Shown in pieces: positions 1 through 12,930 of a stretch of DNA of 64,000 nucleotides. Within the stretch, counting starts at the first letter, position 1. Every line of letters begins with the position of its first letter. The position numbers were made by a program, and so were the translations under genes. The stretch is from Mastigamoeba balamuthi (lineage: Eukaryota; Evosea; Mastigamoebida; Mastigamoebidae): positions 1,883,962-1,947,961 of the forward strand of contig CACRSC010000084.1 of NCBI GenBank assembly GCA_902651635.1. Reading direction: 5' to 3'. The notes under the pieces are model-generated. The model saw only the letters and a program-made list of their open reading frames with translations, made no database searches and was not told the DNA's origin.

Positions 1-150
1 TTTGAAGAGGGATTCATCAACCCAGATGCGTCCTTCGATGGCCTGAACGACGTTATGACTGATCCAAAGGACTGCATCATGGATTGTGCTGAGTGCAGTG
101 ATGATGGTGATGCCCTCTCCTCTGATGAATCTGACCCTGAGTGTGACTAA
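1..150 (+). CDS. C-terminal end of an unidentified acidic protein (cut by the window edge)
   Basis: The first frame is open from base 1 to a TAA at 148-150 and encodes 49 residues ending in a very acidic, Ser/Cys-containing tail (key stretch SDESDPECD). The start lies outside the window. No domain is recognisable. Acidic tails of this kind occur at the ends of some DNA-transposon proteins as well as host proteins, and the neighbouring sequence is repeat-rich, so a transposon origin is possible but not shown. Confidence 0.35.
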   Translation, partial: FEEGFINPDASFDGLNDVMTDPKDCIMDCAECSDDGDALSSDESDPECD

Positions 151-260
151 AGCAATGAAACCAGTTGGTTATTACAATTGAAAGCCACTGCGTCTGCTTT
201 GAATGTCTTATTGATTACCATTGACCACAAAACGACAGAAACTCTTCATGCTGACTCATA

Positions 261-358
261 GGCCGGCATATATGCCAGCACATACACTGTGCCACCGGCA
301 TAGTCGATGGCTAAGCTGTGCCGCCGGCATATAGCCCGGCACATATGCTGGCACATAT
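261..358. repeat. Short degenerate tandem repeat around CCGGCATA
   Basis: Three units of about 30 bases share a CCGGCATA core and a TGTGCC or GGCACA element; several units are partly palindromic (GCCGGCATATATGCC). It lies between the acidic gene end and the retroelement. The rest of 151-690 shows no gene that I can support. Confidence 0.45.
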
Positions 359-689
359 CACCTTTGTCACTAATCACTTGATTTGAAAAATTTCTGTGAA
401 ATCGTGCTTCAAATGCGTACAAGAGCTTCTGATATTAAGGGCATGTGCTATTCATCAATTGTTACGATTTTGACCCTTTTAATGGGAATTCCTGCCCATC
501 AGTGCTGTGCAATGCATGTGCATTGTCACTTGCAAGGCAGGGAGGCTGCATGAATGACAGTCACAGAACGTCTGCATGACAGTGCTTGAACGTGCCCTGC
601 AGTGCCCATGCTGCCACAGCTTCGCACATCCTTCTGTGTCTGTGTGAATTCTGTGTCTGAGTATGGTATCAGTGTGAGCACTCACACGA

Positions 690-3600
690 TGTCTGCATGG
701 TCCCTCGTCCCAAACACAATGCCCAGCACATATTGGCACTGTTGATTATGAGTGCAGCCTCTGCATTGCATTTCGTGTCCTCAACACTCTGGTGGTACAC
801 CACAATGCTCTTTATGCCCTTCTGTATTTCTTATCATTCCTTTAAGTGTTGTATGAACCTGCTCACAAATACAGTGCATGCCGGGAACGAAGCTGGCGAT
901 GAGGACATGAATGGTGTGGACACTCAAGTGGCATGCCCACACACACTGGACAAGGTGCAGTACATCACACGGGCATTCGGCTGTGCAGACGGAGAGCTTG
1001 TTGATGACTGCATGCACAGTTGTGTGAGGCCGCACAACGGCAGGCCACACATCACCTTCATGTGTGCAGCATGGCACACTGCGAGCAGCACACAGATCAA
1101 GCAGTCATGCTGGAGCGAGTTCAAGATCGTCGACGGCAAGGTCCAGACATTTCTGACATTCGAGGACTGCGAGCACTGCCACAAGGACAAGCTCTGCTTC
1201 GTCTGCTGATCACCGAACCACAACAAGGAGGACTGTCCCAATGTCAAGGGCAAGGCCCCGACGGCATCCTCGACAATGTCATCATATGCCCCCACACGTG
1301 CAGGAGTACCAGGATCAGCATCTGCTGCACCGGCAGCACAGCAGCGCCAACTTCATCAGCGCGGCGAGATCCCTCAACCGTCCCGTTACTCGCCAAGCTC
1401 CTAAACGCAGCAAGTGGAGGTCAAGCCCAGCAACGACCCAGCAAACCCCCTCGAGCAGAATCGGGAGTCGGACATGGTCGAGTTCTTGCGCAAGAAGGGC
1501 TACAAGGTCAACTATGCCAGCATTGCAGTCAACCACATCGCAAGCCCCACCATTGTGCATGACCAGGCCAAGGACGACACTGAAAACCCATTTGGGGACG
1601 TTCCGACGTTCAACAACATCGCAATGATCGACCTGTCATTGTTCGAGAAGATCTACGAGCCGTCCGAGACTACGTGTGGATGTCACATAATCCTCCAGCC
1701 CATTGTCTCGACAGGGTCGCATACAGGCCAGAACGTCAATGCACAGCTCGACAGCAGGGCAGACCACATGATGATCAACATCAAGTACGTCAAGAAGCTC
1801 CAGTGGGACGATCACGTGCGTGCTCTACTGAAGCAGGTCGTCATGTACGGCGATAACAGACACATAGAAATCATCAGACACGTTGTCATCATCGACGTTC
1901 AGTTGATTCCTGATGCACTGAGCCAGCAGGCGATCATGTTCGTCACCCACAACACGCCGAATGGTGAGTACTTCCTGCTTGGACTCTGTGACATGCAGCA
2001 CTTCATCTGCAAGTTCGAGAACCCGCCGATTTTCGAGTACAACCACACATGGAACAAGCTCATCAAGGAACAAGAGGATCCCATCAAGCTCCCGGTTCCT
2101 ACTCTGGCTCTGACGTTCCAGGAGGGCCAACTGCCTCCAGTCAACATCAGCCCTCTCATCTCCGACAACCCCGTGTATCTGCAGTGGACGCAGGAGCTAC
2201 TGCTCAGCAGGGCAGCAGTGTTTCGTCCCCTGGACGCCAAGCCGGTCGACTACCCAAAGAATTTCCACATCAAGCTCAAGCCTGGAGTCATTGTCCATGG
2301 ACACGAGGTACCGCACCTCAGCAAGGACATCGACTTCATCAGCGGGGAAACTCGTAACTGGGACAGGGTAGGAGTTTTTCTGCTGATCACATCATTCGAG
2401 GAAGCCCCGATCACACCTCCACCCCCTGCTATGCCCGTCATCATTATTTGCAATGAGGAGCGAGGTGGTGTGGGAACTACATACTGCTCAACGAGTGCAC
2501 GCACGGTCAAGAAGAAGATGGGCAGCCTCAAGGTTTGGGACGTCGTTCAGCACTGCGCAGGGAACAAATGGCTGTCCAAGTGGGACATGAAGTGGGGTTA
2601 CTTCCAATTCACAGTGAACGAGGAAACATCCTGGCTACTGATATTCTGGATGCCACTGGGGCTTCGTCGTCCAACGAGAGTGGTGTTTGGAGCATCGGGA
2701 GCTGGCGATTACTTCCAGGAGGCCATCTCGTACCTGATTCAGCCATTCAACGAGTTTAAGAACTATATTGACGACTGTATCCAGGCTACCAACGGGTTCG
2801 AGACCTGGTACGAGTCTGCTGAGAAGTTCCTCGACATGTGCATCACAAAGAATATCAAGCTCAACGCCCCCAAGTGCTTCGTCAGTTATGAAGAAATGCC
2901 CGTTCTCGGTTGTCTGTCAGCCTGGGTCCACGTTCACATCGACCCAGCTCGCATTAAGGCAGTCAAAAACGCGGTATTTCCCTACACGGTGGGCATGCTG
3001 CAGAGTTTTCTCGGTGTGATAGGTTTCGTGTCACAGTTCGTTCGCTATTTCGCTGATCTGACAGCGCCATTGTGGGACCTGTTCACATACAACAAGAAAC
3101 TGATCGCCACACCTCAGAAGTCGTTCAGGGGATGGCGTGGGCTTCGTCGTTTGCAAGGAGTCACTGAGGAGCACCACCATTGCTTCGATACGATTATTGG
3201 AGCAATTGTCAACTCGGACATCCTCGTGCAGCCCATCCCTGGCACTGTCATTTTCATCAAGCCCGATGGATACGAGTATGGAGTGGGTGGAGGAGTCCTT
3301 CAGCGTAATCCCGAAACTGGGGTCATCTCTTCCCTGCTGTTCTACTCATGCAAATTGACGAAACTCGAGCGCAAATACCCGATCATCGAAAAGGAGGCCA
3401 TCGGAATCATCGAGCTCACACAAAAGGCCCGACCTTACATCTTCGGCCCCCTGGTCATCGAACCCGACCACTCGAATTTGCAGTGGATGTACACCTCGCA
3501 GAACTGCAGGGTGCAGCGTTGGTCTGTCGCATTGTCCGTCTACAAACCCGGCGAGGAAAACCCCATCGGAGACTACTTTTCCCGGTCAGTTCCCCTCGAC

Positions 3601-5370
3601 GACGGTGAAGAGAAAGTCAATTGGTTGGTTCAGGCCAGCACGATCATCGAGAACTGCACATGCTACAAGCAGGACATCGCGGTTATCAAGTCCTTCGTTA
3701 ATTCGACAGCTCACGAGGTCGTCAATGGGGTCATCATACTCTCTGCAGAGCCACCTAAGGACATTCTCGGGCCCGTATATTCGCCCTCGGTCACTCTATA
3801 CCCTACGTGGGTCATGGAGGCATCGCACGCACGACAGCTTCAATTGAATCGGCCATCAAGTGGCCTGGCATTGCTAACTGCATTGCAAAACTCGTTCGCG
3901 AGTGCCCAACATGCCAGAAACTTCGAGCAATTCGTCCACATGCCGGCGAAATGGGCACTACACGTGCAGAGTCGCCATTCGAATTCCTGTTCATGGACCA
4001 CATTGGGAAGCTCACTGAGTCCAACAACAAGCACTACATTCTCACTGTTATCGATCGATTCTCGCTATGGACCTGGCTCGCCGCCACCGAGTCCACGGAT
4101 GCGAAGAAGGTCATGGATGCATTGTGGTAGTATGTCTTCAGTTCCAAGTCGTTCCCAAGGACAATTGGTATGGACGGCACAGGCGCATTCAAGTCTGAGG
4201 AGTTTTCCTCGATGCTAAAGGGCCTTAACATCAACCATCACATCTTGGCGCCGCACCACCCACAAGGTCATGAAGTCATTGAAGTTCGCATCAAGCAGGT
4301 CATGGACATCGTTCGTGCAGTAGTGAAGGACGACAAGGACTGGGACGTCAGTCTCCCTGCAATTTCCCTCGCCATACACTGTGCAGTATCGCAGCTGCTC
4401 AGAACATCACCGTTCCGAGTTATCCACAACTTCGAGCCACGTCTCCCACTCAACATCACCGTTGGAGAACAGCAGGCTAACAAGGACATCGAGGAGATGG
4501 ATGACCAGTATGAATTCGCCCAGCGCAACGTCATCAAGGCTGCCGAATTGTTCCCCATTATCCAAGAACTCCAAAAACGTATCGAGGATGAGCACCACAC
4601 AAGATACATCGCATCTGCCAAGGGCAAGACGTCGTACCAGCCTGGGGACTACGTGATCCTGTGGAGCAAGTGGGACGAGAAGCTCGACCTCGCATGGTCG
4701 GGACCGTTTGTTGTAATTGGCACTCACAGGGACTCGAACGTCATCTACGAAAACGAAAGCCTTGTCGATCATGTATGCAGCACCGCGCACGTGGACTGTC
4801 TCCACTTCTTCTACCCTGGGGACATGACCCTCGAGCAGCTCTCGAAGGAAGCTTGCAACAGGGGTGAGTTCCTCATCGAGAAAGTCTACAAGCACAGGCG
4901 CAAGAACGGAAAATTGTATTTCCGTATCAAGTACATCAGTTTCCCTGACGTGCCAGACGACCACCCCGACACATGGAACGTCTACGAGAACGTCCGTTGG
5001 TGTGCTCCGATCAAGGAGTACATGAACATCCACAAGATCGCCAAGCCGAAACTCTTCAAACGGGGGTAGGCGAAATTCGTCAATACGATTTCGGAGAAGT
5101 CCTTCCCCGACACTGAGTGACAGCAGCCCAGCTGCTTACACACAACATCTCCTACAGTTCTTCCTTTCATAGAGAGGGGGAATGTAGTGATCTTCTCACC
5201 CCAATTCTCACCTCAATGTCACCAACACCCGATATCACAACAGAGCTCTCTTTCCCTTCGTTCAGTCACACCCTCACATCCCCACAGCTGTCCCCACACT
5301 GTGTCCCCACAATAATCTTCTCTGTCCCCACAAAATCTCCGGGGTCAGTCCCAAATGTGGTTCAGTGTTA
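690..5370 (+). mobile_element. Fossil Ty3/Gypsy LTR retrotransposon, chromovirus type
   Basis: Parts in order: a gag-like region ending in a CCHC zinc-knuckle segment (about 0.7-1.4 kb), a protease-like segment (about 1.6-1.95 kb), reverse transcriptase with a YIDD catalytic box (about 2.2-3.1 kb), RNase H (about 3.2-3.6 kb), integrase (about 3.8-4.7 kb) and a C-terminal chromodomain (about 4.85-5.06 kb). The order PR-RT-RH-IN-chromodomain is that of chromoviruses. A purine-rich tract at 5171-5182 is followed by TGTAGTGATC, a plausible 3' LTR start. I could not find a matching 5' LTR, so neither the ends nor the age can be fixed. The copy looks broken, with a handful of breaks, but its motifs are well kept, suggesting a fairly young fossil. 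Base composition is more AT-rich than in the host genes downstream. Confidence 0.88.
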
Positions 5371-5542
5371 AGTCATTAACAACCTTCTGGTCTCAGAAAG
5401 ACAGAAGAACATAAAGAAATGCTTGTCATTCTGAATTTGAACGAGAAATCATCTGTAAGTGACTTTTAACTGAAAGATCATCCAGTTCTTTGTTGAAAGA
5501 AATTGTATTCTTGTTTTTCATCATTCAAACAATTGAAAACCA
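5371..5542. other. Spacer between the retroelement and receptor-phosphodiesterase A
   Basis: AT-rich DNA without a supported gene. It contains the putative tail of the element and the 3' flank of the minus-strand gene that ends at 5543. Confidence 0.5.
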
Positions 5543-8536
5543 TCAAACGCGACTGGTATCAATTGAAATGGTATCAATGAAGTTAGAATCGTAAGTTGGA
5601 GGATGTAATCCCAGTCTGTTATCCTCCCAGAACGATCTGTTTTTCGAGCCATACTGCATAAGTTGGGGCAGATCAAGGTATTCGGTCATGCTCTTCCACA
5701 TCTTGTGCGCAATAAAGTCATACATCGTGCACTATTAGTTTTGTTAGACAGAATAGGAAAAAAGATCCAATGTGTATACAAATAGTGCTTTTGAATTGTT
5801 GTGGGACATGGTGAAGAGCTTGGGGCTTCTCAGGTCGATCCTAGCAGCCTCTTCAGCTTGTTGATGGCACTCCTGAGCGATCATTGATGTCCACAGCCCA
5901 GCCTGATCTGCAGGCCTAACGAAGCAGCTCAGATCTGCAGTCTAGTATGGATTTAGACTCTGTCAGATATAATGCTGTACTTTGAGAATCATCTTCATGA
6001 GCAGAATGGCATCATCCAGGCTGTTCTCAGGCTCGAACCCCAATCTCATACGGTTAAGAAATTGGTCTGTCAACGAGAAGTGGTCCTTCATATCCAAGGC
6101 CAACACTGTTTCGATAATCATGCGCCGTGCAGCCTTGTATGTTGGAACATCCTGGGTGGAAGACATCAGTATAAATAAGATCACAAGTAGAACCATAGCC
6201 CGGAAAACGTTGCAATCGTCGGACATCAGAGTACGCTCAAACCCAACGGCCAGTGCATGGTGTTGCAGTACAGAGGTGTCGTTGTAGCGCTGGCTCAGCT
6301 GCTCCCCCTTGCTCACCAGGTAGTTTGTAGTTCTCCCTGGATGACCCACGTCATGAAACGCAGCAGCAACAACTGCATACAGAGCTTGAGCCAATATTCA
6401 ATAGGAGATGACCGCACGTGTGATGAAGACGAGCTCGCGGGAGCGGGCCAGAGGGGACCTCTCGATGAGATACATGACCGCCTGCACCACGTCCGCGGCG
6501 TGGTGCTTGTTGTGGAAGGCCACGTCAGTGTACGAGTCCTCGACGACCTTGGCCCACGTGCAGAGCGTGATGTCGTTGATGCCGAGGTACCCGATCAGGT
6601 CGAACTTCTTGAAGCTGTACAGCAGCGCTGCCGACAGTGTGTGGCCCTCCACCTTCTCCCGGAACTCGATGGGGCTGTAGTCCCATTCCTCCAGCTGCCT
6701 GCTCACCATCATGCACACCTCGTAGTTGTCCACGATCCACGGCGTGGCCTCCTTGGCCCTCCGCGACGACACAGAGAACCTGGGCACAATGCCCCTCGCC
6801 TTGAGGTACGGCTCCTTCACCACTCCGAACTCCGTGATGACGTCCAGCACCTCGGGGTTATTTGTCACTGACCTGCCGTCCAGCTGCGTGAGGCTCGTCG
6901 ACACCAGCTTCTATTGCGGTGTAAGAAAACTGTAGTTTGCACCACGCATGTCTCACCTTCATAACGCGTTTGAGGGCCTTGGCGTGGGCTGGGTTGACGT
7001 GCTCCCGGATGCTATGGATAGTCTTCATGGCCTCTGTGATGGGCGTGTCGAGTGTCGAGTATTTCTGTGCCCCAGGATGGTTCTGCTCGATCTTGCCGAC
7101 TAGATTCTTATCCCTCTTGTGGCGCAAGTACAGCACCACGTTCATCACAAGCGCCCCTGCAATGAAAACAACAGGAAAAATGAAGGACAGCGTTGCCACA
7201 GCGACACGACTCTTGTGGTGCACGGTCTCGGCTTCAGATGAGCTCGAAGAGCCGCCAGGCACGGCTGCCATCTTGTTGGTGAACGAGACGGACGCCGGGT
7301 ACTCGTAGAAGAGTGGGTGGAATCCCATCTTGCGCACAATGTCGATGAACGACACGTTCTTGGTGATGTCGTCGAAGATGGCCGACAGCCCTGCCTTGCG
7401 GCCCTCCTCTATCCACTTGGGTACGACAATGCCGAAGTAGGTGCCGCCCACGACTTCGATTCCGAGGTCGCCTGGCCAACCAGCTGTTAGTGTTTTCCTC
7501 ACTGAGCTCACAGCATACGGAGGGTGGGCACGTTTGGGAGCTCTGGGACGATCTCCTGGGACGAAATGGCGATGGGGACCACGGACTGTCCGCTGCGGGT
7601 GAGCGCAGAGTCGCCCACAGAGGCAGAGGGGGACCTTGGCGTAGAGAAGTGCAGAGCTCGATCCGCCAATGATGGCAGTGATCTTTCCCGAGTTCAGCGC
7701 GTTCACGCAGTTCGCAGCCGTCTCCAGATCGACGTAGCGGAGCTTGGTGGCCCTCCGGTCGAACGAAGCTATCGAGTCCAGGAACGCCTTGTGCGCCTTG
7801 CCCATTCCGCCGACCACCAGAGGGTCCTGCAACGCTCCCTGAGAACAGTCGAGGGCGGGCGAGGGCTCACAGAAGGGTTTCTGAGGAGAGCAAACTCCAT
7901 CAGCTGGTTGTACGACGTGATGCCCCCGCTCTTCGACGTCATGATGACGTTGTGCGTGAGCCTGTGAGGGGCTGTCACGCGGGGAGCACCAAATGGTGAC
8001 CCGAATTTGGCGCACGAGTGCACGTAGAGCACAGAGACGTCGCCCATCAGGGAGAGGCTGTCGGCGTTCAGCATGAGCTCGGGCATGCGCACGTGGCTGA
8101 AGGCCACCTGGTCGACGTCTCTGCCCTGCGAGATGTCGGCCAGCCTCTGGAGCACGCGTGCCTGCTGCGTCGTGTTGGTACTGTCTGTAAAAATAACCGC
8201 ATCCGGTTGTCAATTAGTGCCCTCGTGTGGGTCAGAAGGGCACATCCGGGCTGCCGCTAAGACAGGGGTAGGCAAGAACCTATTGCGAGCTTCCCGAGAC
8301 GCTCCTCGAGGTACGGCCTGAGCACGGAGAAGTGGTTCTCGGTCTCGCCTCCTGCGATTGACGAGGCGGGGGGGTCGTCGGAATAAATGTTGCAGGGAGA
8401 AGCTCGGCTGGATGCTCCCGGGGATGAGCGCACCAGGGGGAAAGCCCTCGACGAACACGTACTGCAGCGCCTGCGCAGCGCACTGTGCGCACAGGATCGC
8501 TGCGATGGCCGCGGCCCCGCGCACTGCCCTCGGCAT
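5543..8536 (-). CDS. Receptor phosphodiesterase A: Bug/TctC solute-binding domain, membrane helix, class I cyclic-nucleotide phosphodiesterase
   Basis: Twelve exons, 809 residues: 8536-8434, 8351-8280, 8184-8001, 7961-7871, 7838-7635, 7585-7519, 7471-6957, 6910-6418, 6372-6194, 6151-5981, 5941-5780, 5731-5543. All phases join. The start at 8536 opens with a hydrophobic signal peptide. Residues of about 25-320 resemble the bacterial Bug/TctC solute-binding family, best seen in ELPNVPTLRD followed by a G-x-Y-F-G-I-V-V-P block. One membrane helix follows, then a cytosolic class I phosphodiesterase with both metal motifs, FHNKHHAADV and HDVGHPGRTTN, and a DLS motif in exon 11. Predicted role: an extracellular ligand tunes cAMP or cGMP hydrolysis at the plasma membrane. 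All eleven introns start with GT and match in position and phase those of the divergent paralogue at 21808-25000. The usual purine-contacting glutamine appears to be Phe. Confidence 0.85.
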
Positions 8537-8661
8537 TTCTGTTGCTCGGCACGCGAAATTCAAAGTGCCAAAGGTCACCCGAGTGCTTCGGCCAAATTTA
8601 GCAGCGGTGCTATTCTACCACCCCGACGTCACCGAATGGACCCCCGGCCCCCCGCCGCTCT

Positions 8662-8706
<45 letters not shown>

Positions 8707-10476
8707 CCCCCCGGTGCAGTGCCCACCCTACGTGGTGTGATTGATATGATACTGGTAGGACGACTGAATGAATTAGTACGAGGGCGAACACATATCATCT
8801 TCATAGCCAAAATTCAATATCAAAATTCAAATATTCTGGAATTGATGAAATTTCAGAAGATTATTACAGAGTAAACCCTGGCTCCAGATCTTCTCTGCAA
8901 TAGACGGAATCTGTTTTGCTGAATCGGAGTGGCATTCATACGTCATATTACCGATCAATTGTTTCCAAATCTTCGTTGATATCTTCATATCTCGGTTTAT
9001 CTTCTTACTTTAGGACCGGGACTTCACATCCTCTGCCCCATGTGTTGCTGAAGGGCCCTCCCTCCCCCCTTCTGTGGGGGTCTTATAAGAAGATATGGTT
9101 TTCTGTGTTGAATGATGTGCTCAGGCAGTTCACAGGAGTGCAGAAAGGACATTGTGAAGCTCAGTAAGTGGTAAGGCCTTACAGAGTGATAGGCACGATG
9201 CTGATCTCACTCTCACTCTACATTAGTAGTGAATTATTCAGAGCGCTGCACATTTAAGGTTTCACAAAAAAGGAACTCCCAAGAAGATATGCCTGTAGAA
9301 AGCAAGCCTTCTTGGCCATCATCTCAATACAGTGTCCCGTTATGCTGTGAAACGGTGTTTTTTGAAAGATAAGAATTATGAGAGAAGGATCTTTCTGGCA
9401 ATTACAGAGAAAAGTGAAAGGGTGATAAAATGAGAGCTGTGGCTCTGACCTGCGAGGTCTGCCATCTGCATGTAGGGCCAGCACTGCCCAGAATGTGCAT
9501 CTGGCAGGGCAGCAGTGGGGCCGCAGCTGATGTGGGATTAGCATTGTAGTGGAGAAGGCATGCATGACTGCAGGTCAGTAATATATGCAATGCTCGAGCT
9601 GGTCAGGAAAGGGGACGAGGTAGTGCTGGGCGAGGGGCCCAAGTGGGTGAGAAGCAGTTAACAGATGCAGCAGGGATCCAGAAGGTGGCATTTGCTACCA
9701 TTGAGGTGGTAGTGTCTATATGGTGGGTAGAAATTGCTGTCATATCATTTTTAAAACGTTACAATTTCTACGAAGAGCATATGCATGAGTATAGAAGTTC
9801 TAGAGTGCATTTGTATAAAGGTTTCACAGGAATTTTTGGAATAACTCTATTTGTTGCAAAGATAGAAATTTGCCGAATGGTTAAAACTGCCGGCAGATAA
9901 ATTATACCGCCGGGAGATAGCTCAAAGTAGCATTTCTCTCTTTGAATTCCACATTTTCCACGTTTTATGAGCAATTATATGCGATCGAATGGGTTTTCGA
10001 ATGAAAAATGATAAACATCATCGGCTCTGAATGTACTGACAGAACCTCTGCTTTACATCAAGTGTTCTGGGGTTCAAATCCTTCTGGAGCAGAAAGTTTC
10101 TGCTTACACTCACACGAAGTAAGAGTGGTGAAGAATGAGAGCAATTAACTCTTACAGCTCTCATTATTTACCAACTCTTCTTTTCACGGTCAGTTTGAAG
10201 TTAATAAAGGGATATATCTATACCATATCACCAATATCTATGACGTGTATAATAAGAATAGTGATCAGCAACAAGTGACAACAAGTCAGGCACAAATTCA
10301 ATAATCTTGTCGGGCCCTGCCAACGGCCCTTTTGAAAAAGGGGTGGTTCATAAAAACTGTCTCGGTTCACACAAAACTGACGCTGGGTGGGATATCAGTT
10401 GAAGCAGAAACATTCAGTTGAGTACGTCTCTGTTCACACACTCTCTCTCTCTTCCTCTCCACATCCCTCTCGATCG
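8537..10476. other. Gene-poor, mostly AT-rich stretch
   Basis: The first 100 bases hold the 5' flank of receptor-phosphodiesterase A. After a CT microsatellite the sequence is AT-rich with only short open frames that lack codon bias or recognisable domains. A box-B-like GGTTCAAATCC occurs near 10073 but does not fold into a convincing tRNA. Confidence 0.6.
8658..8712. repeat. CT microsatellite followed by a C run
   Basis: About 23 CT units with two CGCT interruptions at the left, then nine or ten C. It lies just upstream of receptor-phosphodiesterase A and marks the edge between GC-rich and AT-rich DNA. Confidence 0.9.
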
Positions 10477-10511
10477 AATGGCGGAGCCCCAGGGCTTCCT
10501 CGACGGCAGCT

Positions 10512-12098
10512 GTGGCGACGACGTGGCTGCTGCGCCAGCCCGTGCTGCCCCGCCTGCAGCCCCCCGACCTCCGCTCGCTGTCGCTCTTGTCGTGCGACCT
10601 GCCGCTGCTGGGCCACGCGGTCCTGGGCCTCGCCCTCGCTCGCCTGCCGCCCCTGCGTGTCCGTGGGCTCGTCCTCGACGTGCTCGCGCGGCTCTGCTGC
10701 TCGCCCTCGCCCTCGGCCGCGTCTGCCGTCCGGTCTCTCGCGTCGCGCAGCAGCGTCGCCTCGGGGCTGGTGCCGCAGCCCCCGGGGCACCGCGGGCACC
10801 GCAGCTTCTTCGCCGACCGGCCCACCGGCGGCCCTGTCGACTGCGAGGGCTGCGAGCTCGTCTACTCCGAGGCCGACGGGCTGTTCCGCGACCCTCGGGA
10901 GGACACCGCGGACCTCGCAGACTGGCCCCCGGGGGGGGGGAGGCGAACGACGACGCCCTGGAGCCCGTGCGCCGCGCGAGGGACGACCCGCCGGGGCCCT
11001 CGCCGTCGCCCTGTCTGCTGCCGCGATTCCGCCCTCGCCTCGGGCGCTGCGAGCTGCGGGCAGCTCGCCGCTGCGCTCGACGGCGTGCGCGAGGCCCTCG
11101 CCCCTGCGGCCGCCAGCCCCGCCGACCTGGGCGACTGCCTGCCGCTCGTCTGCGCCCTCGCGTCTGCGGGGCTCCTGCGCTGCCTCGGCGCACGCCCTCG
11201 GCCCCGCGCGTGCGTCGTGTGCGTCGCCGGCGCCAGCGGGGACGCGGCCGGGGTGCTCGGGGCCCTCGCGCGGCAGCCGTTCGCGCTGGGCCGCCCCGAC
11301 GCTGTGGGCGACCGCCTCGAGTACTGGGCACGCCGCCAGTTCGTCCCGCGCGAGTCGCTGCTCAGCCGCAGCGCTCTCACCGACTGCAGGCCGAGGGACC
11401 ACGGGCTGCAGCCGCTCTACTGACTGTGCGCCGCGTCCGCGCACGACGACGCCGAGGCCCTCGCGGCGCTGGCGGAGCCGCCGTACTCGCTGGACGGCGC
11501 AGACCCCCGGACGGCCGTCGGGGACTACGACTGTCGAGAGGCGTGCGTCCAGAGCGTCCTCGGGATGGCCTGCATCTGCGGCAGCGCCGACGCGGTGCGG
11601 GCGCTCGCGAGGCCTCCGTACAGCCTCGCGGGGCAGGGCCGGAGCGCTCTGATGGGCCTTCAGAGGGCCCTCCAGTCGGGCAGCGTCGAGATCCTCGACG
11701 TGCTCGCGTCGCCGCCGTGGAGCATGGGCCGGGGCCACGCCCTGGACGTGCTGCGGTCTGTGGTGGTCTGGTGGACAGAGGGGACGGCGGCAGCTCTGCG
11801 GCGCCTGCGGGGGCCGCCGTACAGCATCGCGTGGCAGGACGCCGTGTGGGCCAGCGACCTCAGGTACGACGCAGAGCTCGTCAAGCTGTTCGGTGCCTCC
11901 ATCGGTCCCGACGACAGTGCCGACGTAGTGGCCCGGCTGCGTGCCGAGAAAAGGGAACGCGAGGAGCGTTTCCTTGCTTGGGCGAGAGCGCAGCCTGGCT
12001 CAGGCAGACCTCACCGGCCCGAGTGTCAGGCCATGAGGAATAACACTGTTGAGGAAGCAATGGAGGGGAGCAGACGCAACGCAGGCACAGGGCTGTGA
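10512..12098 (+). pseudogene. Ankyrin-like protein with PPYSL repeats, interrupted
   Basis: A GC3-rich frame runs from about 10512 to 12098 with one in-frame TGA at 11421-11423. The downstream half contains at least four units of about 30-40 residues built as G-x-x-D/E-A/I-L-x-x-L-A-x-P-P-Y/W-S-L/M/I: AEPPYSLDG, ARPPYSLAG, ASPPWSMGR and RGPPYSIAW; upstream ARQPFALGR fits as well. The spacing and the G-x-x-x-x-L-x-x-L pattern suggest degenerate ankyrin-type helices. Around 10931-10940 a run of ten G coincides with an apparent frame switch for about 100 bases, so a missed intron or an assembly indel is possible. The start is uncertain: another ATG in a different frame lies at 10478. It could be a decayed gene, or a live gene with an assembly error. 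Function unknown. Confidence 0.5.
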
Positions 12099-12930
12099 GA
12101 AGGCAAGATTTCGTGAATCCGCTTCCCATGCCCAACGTTGCACTGACCGAGAAAACAACGCACCCACAGATGGGAGATTGTCCTGTGGGTTCCAAACGCC
12201 CGTATACACTCCTAAGCCTGAGAACGAGGGGGTTTCTTTGATCTTCAGAGCACCTCTGGACGTGTCACTGGCATTGGGGGACAGTGGCAAGAGCACTGAA
12301 GGAGTGCAGAGATCTGAGCTCGATTTTTCTCTTCGGGGAGACATGCCCGGGCCGTTGAACTCGCAGTCGCCCACGCAGTAGGGGTTCAAGTCGCAGACGC
12401 CCTTGCAGCGGTTTCTGGCGGCAGCGTCGTTGCACGCCAGTGGGTCCCCTCGCAGCGCTTCTGGCCCTCGAGGTCACAGATGTGCGTCGTGACGGCTGCC
12501 GAGATGGAGTTGGCCCCACCAGATGTTCATCCCCTGACGCAGCACGGGCTCGGGCTCGGCGACTGAATCAGTTGTTCCTCTAATGCGATTTATCAACTGG
12601 CATCAATTCACTATTGAGACTCTGTGGCGAACGCGCGGCACGGGTTGGCCCCCGCGTCGCGAGGCGGGGGCATCCGGGGAGATGCCCCGAGTCAATTGAT
12701 CCAGTCCCACCGATTCAATTTCGTTTGGCAAAATTCCGGAAACAAAACTGCACTCACGAGCGCCGTGGGCCGCTCTGCCCGCGCGGCGGGCCCAACAAAA
12801 GGTGGGCCCGTCCGCCCGTCCCGCCAGAGGTTGCGCGACTCAATTGCCTCTGACACGGCGCTGACGTCAGGGCGGCGGTGCCTGTGCGGGCCTGTCCGGT
12901 TTCACAGCAGCGGTGGGCCCCCAGCAGGCG
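12099..12930. other. Intergenic stretch
   Basis: Apart from the possible Cys-rich remnant at 12331-12530 I see no gene. The right part is the GC-rich 5' flank of the membrane protein that starts at 12931. Confidence 0.5.
12331..12530 (-). pseudogene. Possible remnant of a Cys-rich extracellular protein
   Basis: Reading leftwards, one frame gives a C-D-L-x-G-Q-K-R-C-E-G segment. A shifted frame then gives a run with cysteines at close regular spacing (R-C-K-G-V-C-D-L, then Y-C-V-G-D-C-E-F). The codons use G or C in third position as real genes here do. Two frames and no convincing start suggest a fragment or a decayed exon pair. No family is assigned. Confidence 0.3.

Noticed and set aside
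10020-10105. tRNA-like segment with box-B-like GGTTCAAATCC
   Set aside because: The acceptor stem has wobble pairs and a mismatch and the anticodon and T arms do not fold; at most a tRNA-derived relic.
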